Of a DNA stretch of 39,301 bases, positions 34,445 through 39,301 are shown one piece after another (position 1 is the first letter of the stretch; each line of letters opens with the position of its first letter). The position numbers and the translations under genes are program-made. The stretch spans positions 1 through 39,301 of the forward strand of contig JBMYTN010000035.1 in assembly GCA_049604415.1 (NCBI GenBank), in the 5' to 3' direction. A model generated the notes under the pieces. The model was not told where the DNA came from, made no database searches, and saw only the letters and a list, made by a program, of their open reading frames with translations. This DNA is from JBMYTN01 sp049604415. GTDB taxonomy: Bacteria > Pseudomonadota > Alphaproteobacteria > Rhodospirillales > Rhodospirillaceae.

Positions 34445-35695
34445 ATGGCGACTCTCGGGTCTTCCCGACGCGGACGCTCCCCCTTCGACATTTGGCCCGG
34501 CTTTGTCGACGCCCTGGCCACCCTGCTGATCATTATCATCTTTGTGTTGATGGTCTTCGTCCTGGCCCAATTTTTCCTCGGCCAGGCGCTTTCGGGGCGG
34601 GATCAGGCCCTGGAGCAGCTGCGCACCGAAATCTCCCGGCTTCAGGATCAAATGGGCCGGGAGCTCAACAATATTGCTGATCTCAAACTGGAACTGGCCC
34701 AAGCCAATTCCCAACTGCTGGCCGCCAATGCTCGGATCGAAGCCCTGAGTGGTCAAGTCCGCGCCGGTGCGGACACCAACCGCATGCTCGACCGCATGCA
34801 GCAAACCCTGATCATCGCCAATGAAAAGGCCTTAAAGGCCGAAGAGCAGGCCCAGGCGGCCCAAGCCCAGATCGCTTTGTCCCAGGCACAGGCTGAGGAG
34901 GCCGAAGCCCGCGCCGTTCAGTTGCTGGCCGATATCGCCGCTCTGGAAGCCCTGAAGGCAGAGCTAGAGGAGGAGATCCGGCGCCGCGATCTGACCCTTA
35001 GCGATCAGGATGACCGCTTGCAGGACTCCCTCTCCCGCCTGAAAGAAGAGCAGGAGCTGTCAGCAGAGGCCCGGGCACAGGTGGCCCTGCTGCGCCAACA
35101 GATCGCCTCCTTTGAGTTGGAAATCGCCCGCTTGAACGACGTATTGGAAGCCAGCGAACAAGCCAATGCGGAAAAGGATGTCCAGATCGCCAATTTGGGC
35201 GAGCGCCTGAACGCCGCCTTGGCCACCAAGGTTCAGGAATTGCGCCGCTATCGGTCCGAGTTTTTCGGGCGGCTGCGCGACATTCTTGGTGGCCGGGACG
35301 ACATCCGCATCGAAGGCGACCGCTTCGTTTTCCAATCCGAGGTGTTGTTCTCCAGCGGTTCCGATCGTCTTCAGGCCGGGGGTCAAGAAACCTTGGCATC
35401 CCTCGCCCAGACCCTGCTGGAAATCTCCGAGGCCATTCCCGGCGATATTGACTGGATCCTTCGGATCGACGGCCATACGGATAAGCAGCCGATCTCCACC
35501 TCTGCCTTTCGCTCAAACTGGGATTTGTCAGCGGCGCGGGCCATCAGCGTGGTGGAGTTCCTGATCGAGCAAGGGGTGCCTGCAGAGCGGCTCGCGGCTG
35601 CGGGGTTTGGCGAATTCCAACCCATCGTGGACGGTGAGTCCGAAGAGGATTTCGCCAAAAACCGCCGCATTGAGATGAAGCTGGACCAACGCTGA
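34445..35695 (+). CDS. MotB-like protein with coiled coil and OmpA domain
   Basis: 416 residues. Short basic N-terminus, then a single membrane segment after D22 (FDIWPGFVDALATLLIIIIF), where the Asp sits as in MotB/TolR/ExbD ion-carrying helices. Next a periplasmic coiled coil of some 220 residues (about 45-270, Glu/Ala/Gln/Leu-rich), then an OmpA-C domain with RIDGHTDKQPIST and NWDLSAARAISVVEFLIEQG, the latter keeping the Asp and Arg that bind peptidoglycan. GGAGG precedes the ATG. With the upstream gene it forms a likely peptidoglycan-anchored stator. It differs from flagellar MotB by the very long coiled coil. Function unknown. Confidence 0.86.
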   Translation: MATLGSSRRGRSPFDIWPGFVDALATLLIIIIFVLMVFVLAQFFLGQALSGRDQALEQLRTEISRLQDQMGRELNNIADLKLELAQANSQLLAANARIEALSGQVRAGADTNRMLDRMQQTLIIANEKALKAEEQAQAAQAQIALSQAQAEEAEARAVQLLADIAALEALKAELEEEIRRRDLTLSDQDDRLQDSLSRLKEEQELSAEARAQVALLRQQIASFELEIARLNDVLEASEQANAEKDVQIANLGERLNAALATKVQELRRYRSEFFGRLRDILGGRDDIRIEGDRFVFQSEVLFSSGSDRLQAGGQETLASLAQTLLEISEAIPGDIDWILRIDGHTDKQPISTSAFRSNWDLSAARAISVVEFLIEQGVPAERLAAAGFGEFQPIVDGESEEDFAKNRRIEMKLDQR

Positions 35696-35737
35696 TCCAT
35701 TCGGGCCAATTTTGTTGCAATTCTGTGCAGAATCCCG

Positions 35738-35766
35738 TTGCACCGCACACCGGTTTTCCGTATAAG
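35738..35766 (+). promoter_or_regulatory. putative rpmE promoter
   Basis: TTGCAC (35738-35743), 17-base spacer, TATAAG (35761-35766), 27 bases before the rpmE start. The -10 matches the consensus at five of six positions. Confidence 0.55.
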
Positions 35767-35793
35767 GCCGCTTCTTTCCACGGAGACGGCCCG

Positions 35794-36012
35794 ATGAAAA
35801 ACGACATCCATCCTGAATACAACGAAATCACCGTCATCATGACGGACGGGACCGAATTCAAGACCCGCTCCACCTATACCGGTGGCGATACCTTGCGCTT
35901 GGACATCGATCCGAAGTCCCACCCGGCTTGGACCGGTGTGCACCGCTTGTTGGACTCGGCTGGTCAGCTGGCGAAGTTCAACAAGAAATTTGCCAATTTC
36001 GGTCTGAAATAA
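35794..36012 (+). CDS. rpmE: 50S ribosomal protein L31
   Basis: 72 residues: MKNDIHPEYNEITVIMTDGT, then FKTRSTY, DIDPKSHPAWTG and AGQLAKFNKKFANFGLK. It is the form without the zinc-binding cysteines (C-minus pattern), as common in alphaproteobacteria. GGAG precedes the ATG. A hairpin terminator follows 43 bases after the stop. Confidence 0.95.
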   Translation: MKNDIHPEYNEITVIMTDGTEFKTRSTYTGGDTLRLDIDPKSHPAWTGVHRLLDSAGQLAKFNKKFANFGLK

Positions 36013-36054
36013 GCTCTGGCATCTTAGCCACAGTCTTAAAGCTGCAGACAGCTC

Positions 36055-36083
36055 AACGGCGCGGATCCCGGATCCGCGCCGTT
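36055..36083 (+). terminator. terminator after rpmE
   Basis: A 14-bp perfect palindrome (36055-36068 with 36070-36083) centred on one C. On the plus strand it ends in GTTTGTCATT, a modest U-tract. The stem contains two GGATCC sites. Confidence 0.7.
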
Positions 36084-36258
36084 TGTCATTATGGGAGCGG
36101 TAGATACCAACCCTCTGAAAAGCCAACGCTTTCTCAACAGGTCTACAGACCTCTTCCTGGATGCCTATGACGCCTGTTAGGCCAGATGGGCTATGGTATT
36201 TTTGTCAACAATCCCTGAGATTGTTAGCAGGTCTGACATCCCCGGTGATGTTCGTTAA

Positions 36259-36287
36259 TTGGAAATCAACGGCGACGACCGTACATT
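36259..36287 (+). promoter_or_regulatory. possible cyclase promoter in a gene-free stretch
   Basis: The 385 bases from 36013 to 36397 hold no gene. After the rpmE terminator the sequence becomes A/T-richer, with a 7-bp hairpin AACAATC/GATTGTT (about 36207-36225). TTGGAA (36259-36264) and TACATT (36282-36287), 17 bases apart, are the best promoter pair I see; each matches the consensus at four of six positions. Confidence 0.35.
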
Positions 36288-36397
36288 AACAAAGTGCACT
36301 GCAGCAGTCCGACATGCCCCTGATCCGGGCTCCGTGGGCCGCTTGGCGTTTTGAAGACACCCCTTTCTTGATTGGCGGACAGGCAGGCAAGGTCCCC

Positions 36398-38434
36398 ATG
36401 GCATCGGTCACCCATTTCGAAGTCTATGTCCTGGAAGGACATCAATGGACGCTCCAAGGGCGGTTCATTAGCAACGAAAAGGACAAGGCCGTCGAGGAAG
36501 CCAAAAACCTCGAAGCCCATTTAAAGCTGCCCGCCAAGGTGGTTAAAGAGCAACTCGATACCGTCAGCGGCCTGTCCAATGAAACCGTGATCTATGTCAG
36601 CTACCGGGCCAAGGCCGCCATGCAGGCGGCCCGGGATGAGGCAAAGCGCGCTCGTTCGGCGGCGGTGGCCAAGGGTGGCCCTCAGGGACTGCGGCCCAAC
36701 GCCAAAATGCCGAAGGATTTGGAACAGTTCGCAGGCTATCAGTTCAATGATAATCCAGGCAGACGCACCGCCGTGGGGCGGAATTTAGGGGATTTTGTTG
36801 GGCGTTTGATCATGGTTGTGTTGGCCGCTGTTGTTTTGGCTGCAGGCGGAACAGCCCTCCTTCCGATGGCGATCAATTTGGTCAATCTGGGCGGTGCGCG
36901 CCTTACCGTCATCGATGTGGATACGCTGTTCCTGATCTTCCTGGCCCTGTTCACCCTTTTCGCCTTTCTATTTGGGGCGAAATCCCTGCCCAAAGCCTGG
37001 TCGCATACCAAATTGGTCAAGGGCAAGCAGCCCTCCCTCTATACCCAGATGCTCACCTCCATGACCGGTGCGGTGGCCGCCGCCGAAGAAGAGGCGAAGG
37101 TCAATTCAGCCCTGCAGAAAAAAGCCAAAGACAAGGACAGCAGCGGCGAAGACGATGATATCGACCCAAGGCTCGATCCGTCCTCCGACCAATTTGATCC
37201 CGTCGCCTTGATGGAAGAAAATCTGGCCGATTTCGACCCGGCTGAGGAGCGGCGTCAAGCCCGTGCTGAGGAAGAGGAACGCCGCAAAGCCTCCGAAGCC
37301 AGGGCCAAGGAAGAGGCGGAAAAAGAGCGCCAGCGCAAGGAAGAGCTGGAGCGGCAAAACGCCGCCGACAAGGCTCGCCAGGAAGCCGCCGAGGCCAAAG
37401 TTGACGGAGCCCGCGACAGCTTGATGGGCTTCTTGGGCGGCACGGTTGCCACCTTGAAATCCGTCCGTCCGCAATTGGACGTGTTCCAGCGCTTTGGCGT
37501 TAATCTCTATCTGGCCGGAGCCTGTGAGGCGGTGGTCAAGCAACATCAGCTTGATGAGCCGACCTATGGGTCTTTGCTGAGCGAGACCTTGGAAATCATG
37601 GGCGCCAAACCCGCTGTGGCGAAAATGTTCCGGGAAAAGCTGGAAGAATATATGGTCGAACCGCGCTATCAGCAGATGGTCCATGCCGGACGGGATGCCA
37701 TGATGGTGCAACTGACCAAGGCGGGCGATCCTTTTTTAGGGTTGTCCCGGGTTATGGATGATTGGGACGCCCCGCAAAGAGATACGGCCGATGCGGGCGG
37801 CACCATGGCGATCGTGTTCACCGACATGGTTGGCTACACCAATATGAACACGCGGCTGGGGGATTCCGTCACCCGGGATGTGATGCGCGCCCATAACGCC
37901 ATCATCCGGTCTGCCTTGTCTCGGTTTGAAGGCCGGGAAGTCAAACATACCGGCGATGGCATTATGGCCGTGTTCCCCGTGGTATCTCGGGCGGTGGAAG
38001 CCATGGTCAGCGCGCAACAGGCCATCCAGACCCATAACAGTCAAAACCCCGACCGTCAGATCAATGTCCGCATTGGCATCAATGCGGGCGAGCCGATGCA
38101 TGACGAGGGGGATTATTACGGCATCGCGGTAACGATTGCTGCCCGGATCTGCGCCCGCGCCGCCGGGGGCGAAATCCTGGTCTCCGCAGTGGTGCGCGAG
38201 CTTAGCCGGGGCACCACGGTGCCCTTCGCCGAGAAAGGCGTTGTCGTCCTGAAAGGCATGGCCGAGCCGCAGCGGATTTATACGGCTGGAACAGTGGTCT
38301 CGGTCGACGATGGACCTATCGCAAGCGACCAGGATAATGCGGAAACCGCCGCGCAGACCGAGGGGACAGCGCCGGTCCAAGCCGATGCGCAAACCGCGCA
38401 GGACAGTGCTGAGAAGCCCTCAACGGCGGCCTGA
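36398..38434 (+). CDS. membrane-anchored class III adenylate/guanylate cyclase
   Basis: 678 residues from ATG 36398 (AAGG 6 bases upstream). Order: N-terminal small cytoplasmic domain (5-70, THFEVYVLEGHQWTLQGRFI), two membrane helices (about 136-162 and 173-194), a highly charged coiled coil (285-335), a helical domain (341-445), and the catalytic domain (469-630). Metal-binding aspartates D476 (IVFTDMVGYT) and D520 (VKHTGDGIMAVF) are present. K516 and D572 fit an ATP-specific cyclase, and R583 is kept. The usual Asn of the GxxVNxAAR motif is Thr here (YGIAVTIAARI, T579), so activity is likely but not certain. The C-terminus is Ala/Glu/Thr-rich. It probably signals through cAMP in response to an unknown input. 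Confidence 0.88.
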   Translation: MASVTHFEVYVLEGHQWTLQGRFISNEKDKAVEEAKNLEAHLKLPAKVVKEQLDTVSGLSNETVIYVSYRAKAAMQAARDEAKRARSAAVAKGGPQGLRPNAKMPKDLEQFAGYQFNDNPGRRTAVGRNLGDFVGRLIMVVLAAVVLAAGGTALLPMAINLVNLGGARLTVIDVDTLFLIFLALFTLFAFLFGAKSLPKAWSHTKLVKGKQPSLYTQMLTSMTGAVAAAEEEAKVNSALQKKAKDKDSSGEDDDIDPRLDPSSDQFDPVALMEENLADFDPAEERRQARAEEEERRKASEARAKEEAEKERQRKEELERQNAADKARQEAAEAKVDGARDSLMGFLGGTVATLKSVRPQLDVFQRFGVNLYLAGACEAVVKQHQLDEPTYGSLLSETLEIMGAKPAVAKMFREKLEEYMVEPRYQQMVHAGRDAMMVQLTKAGDPFLGLSRVMDDWDAPQRDTADAGGTMAIVFTDMVGYTNMNTRLGDSVTRDVMRAHNAIIRSALSRFEGREVKHTGDGIMAVFPVVSRAVEAMVSAQQAIQTHNSQNPDRQINVRIGINAGEPMHDEGDYYGIAVTIAARICARAAGGEILVSAVVRELSRGTTVPFAEKGVVVLKGMAEPQRIYTAGTVVSVDDGPIASDQDNAETAAQTEGTAPVQADAQTAQDSAEKPSTAA

Positions 38435-38486
38435 TCTGGCCTTGCTTGGCCGGGTCTCGCAGGCACAATCTGAGAAAACAAATTTT

Positions 38487-38515
38487 CTTGACAGCATCGC
38501 CGCCCTAACCCAAAT
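38487..38515 (+). promoter_or_regulatory. possible RpoH-type promoter of hsp20
   Basis: CTTG (38487-38490), then 18 bases, then CCCAAAT (38509-38515). The alphaproteobacterial RpoH pattern is CTTG-N17/18-CYTATNT; the -10 agrees at five of seven positions counting the N. The leader to the hsp20 start would be about 190 bases and begins with a GATGC/GCATC hairpin (38524-38544). Confidence 0.4.
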
Positions 38516-38684
38516 AGGCATCGGATGCGCCCGAATGGGGCATCTGCATAGGGAAGTGGGCGCCGAATGCGGGTCTGTTTCTGGTCACTGACAGGGTTGG
38601 AGCCATCGACCCATGACGTTTGGTGACTGCCGCTGGTGCGTTCCTCCCGCTCGACCAGGCTCGATGGATGTCCATGAGCCCTCA

Positions 38685-38715
38685 CATGTCGCTTCCAATG
38701 GAGGATATGACCATG
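38685..38715 (+). promoter_or_regulatory. ROSE-like RNA thermometer hairpin of hsp20
   Basis: The Shine-Dalgarno GGAGG (38700-38704) pairs with CUUCC (38692-38696) around an AAU loop. CAUGUC (38685-38690) pairs with GACCAUG (38709-38715) with one bulge, covering the start codon. The anti-SD side begins with UCGCU (38689-38693), matching the U(U/C)GCU signature of ROSE elements. Such hairpins open at heat-shock temperature to allow translation of small heat-shock proteins in alphaproteobacteria. Confidence 0.75.
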
Positions 38716-39180
38716 CGTAATTTTGACCTCTCCCCCCTGCATCGCTTTGCCGTCGGCTATGACAATGTCAGCCGTTTGCTGGACTCTGTGTCCCGGCTCG
38801 ATGATCAGGCGGTGGCTTACCCGCCCTACAATATCGAAAAGCTGGACGAGAATGACTACCGCATCACCATGGCGGTGGCCGGGTTCTCGGAAGCCGATCT
38901 CGACATCACCGCACAGGAAAACACTCTGGTGATTTCCGGCAAAATCGCCCGTCCGGACGATGCGCCGAACCAAACCTTCCTCTATCGCGGCATTGCCGGT
39001 CGCGCCTTTGAGCGCAAGTTCGAACTCGCCGACCATGTCAAAGTCGTCGGTGCCCGGCTGGAAAACGGCCTGCTGCATGTGGATCTGGTGAAGGAAGTTC
39101 CGGAAGAAAAGCAGCCGCGCAAGATCGCCATTGGCGGTGCGCAGGCTGCGGCTCCGGCGCTGGAAACTCAAGCGGCCTAA
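38713..39180 (+). CDS. Hsp20 family small heat-shock protein
   Basis: ATP-independent chaperone holding unfolding proteins; IbpA-like class A. 155 residues from ATG 38713 (GGAGG 8 bases upstream). N-terminal arm MRNFDLSPLHRFAVGYDNVS, alpha-crystallin domain from YPPYNIEKLDENDYRITMAV (39-58) to LENGLLHVDLVKEVPEE. A short Ala-rich tail follows. The temperature-sensing hairpin in the leader and the possible RpoH promoter suggest two levels of heat control. Confidence 0.94.
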   Translation: MRNFDLSPLHRFAVGYDNVSRLLDSVSRLDDQAVAYPPYNIEKLDENDYRITMAVAGFSEADLDITAQENTLVISGKIARPDDAPNQTFLYRGIAGRAFERKFELADHVKVVGARLENGLLHVDLVKEVPEEKQPRKIAIGGAQAAAPALETQAA

Positions 39181-39184
39181 GCAA

Positions 39185-39212
39185 AAGGGCGGGCCCGGAT
39201 GGGCCCGCCCTT
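39185..39212. terminator. bidirectional terminator after hsp20
   Basis: A perfect 12-bp GC-rich stem (39185-39196 with 39201-39212, GGAT loop). On the plus strand TTTTT follows after AAAC; on the minus strand the stem is followed by TTTTGC. It lies between hsp20 and a probable convergent gene. Confidence 0.8.
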
Positions 39213-39242
39213 AAACTTTTTACAGCCCTCGCCGGGCGCCGC

Positions 39243-39301
39243 TTATCGCGGCTTGGCCTCGCCCTCAATGGGCTTGCCGAGCCCTGCGGGCTCGGAAACC
39301 A
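39243..39301 (-). CDS. C-terminal end of a gene cut by the window edge
   Basis: On the minus strand an open frame enters from the right edge and reads VSEPAGLGKPIEGEAKPR before a TAA stop at 39245-39243. The composition is that of a protein tail, and the upstream terminator fits a gene end here. The family cannot be recognised from 18 residues. Confidence 0.45.
   Translation of the reverse strand, partial: VSEPAGLGKPIEGEAKPR

Noticed and set aside
33233..35695. Zorya anti-phage system (ZorA/ZorB)
   Set aside because: The channel and peptidoglycan-binding partner resemble ZorAB in layout, but no ZorC, ZorD or ZorE-like gene is nearby. The neighbours are housekeeping genes (suhB, rpmE), so a defence role is not supported.

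Overview
This 39.3 kb window is a dense, GC-rich piece of a bacterial chromosome. It looks like core genome of an alphaproteobacterium, probably Rhodospirillales in the broad sense. That placement is inferred from gene order and protein style (zapA - 6S RNA - fau - metallophosphoesterase - yebC - ruvCAB - ybgC - tolQRAB - pal - cpoB - tilS - ftsH - folP - glmM, a stator-like pair before rpmE, divergent LysR/DUF1127), not from a marker gene. I saw no phage genes, insertion sequences, CRISPR arrays, rRNA or tRNA genes.

Left part (1-9,704): on the minus strand lie serC (serine/PLP synthesis), a DASS/SLC13-type permease with TrkA-C domains, a PhzF-family isomerase and thiD. A secreted DUF4139 protein runs on the plus strand, followed by glmM (minus). 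A divergent LysR regulator/DUF1127 pair sits between glmM and folP, two genes that are neighbours in many proteobacteria.

Centre (10,260-27,395): about 17 kb transcribed leftwards, covering the cell envelope, recombination and cell division. From its upstream end it holds a small coiled-coil protein, zapA, a candidate 6S RNA, fau, a YmdB-type phosphoesterase, yebC, ruvC-ruvA-ruvB (overlapping), ybgC, tolQ-tolR-tolA, tolB, pal, cpoB, tilS, ftsH and folP. Tol-Pal genes link inner membrane, peptidoglycan and outer membrane during constriction. TolQ carries a long low-complexity N-terminal extension and TolA a Pro/Glu-rich middle. A perfect intrinsic-terminator hairpin separates ftsH from folP.

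Right part (27,584-39,301): mostly plus strand. An unrecognised protein is followed by a 136-bp element bounded by perfect 16-bp inverted repeats, directly before the ribosome-binding site of thiE. Then come epmA (minus) and its substrate gene efp (plus), a SuhB-type inositol phosphatase, and three envelope genes (a secreted disordered protein with an OmpA-like end, a MotA/ExbB-like protein and a MotB/OmpA-like protein). These are followed by rpmE, a membrane-anchored class III adenylate cyclase and an Hsp20 gene. The hsp20 leader ends in a hairpin with the hallmarks of a ROSE RNA thermometer, and a possible RpoH promoter lies further upstream. The last 59 bases are probably the C-terminal end of a minus-strand gene.

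The best candidates for something new are the palindromic element before thiE, the rotary-motor-like envelope module, the TolQ/TolA low-complexity expansions, and the unusual overrepresentation of GGATCC.
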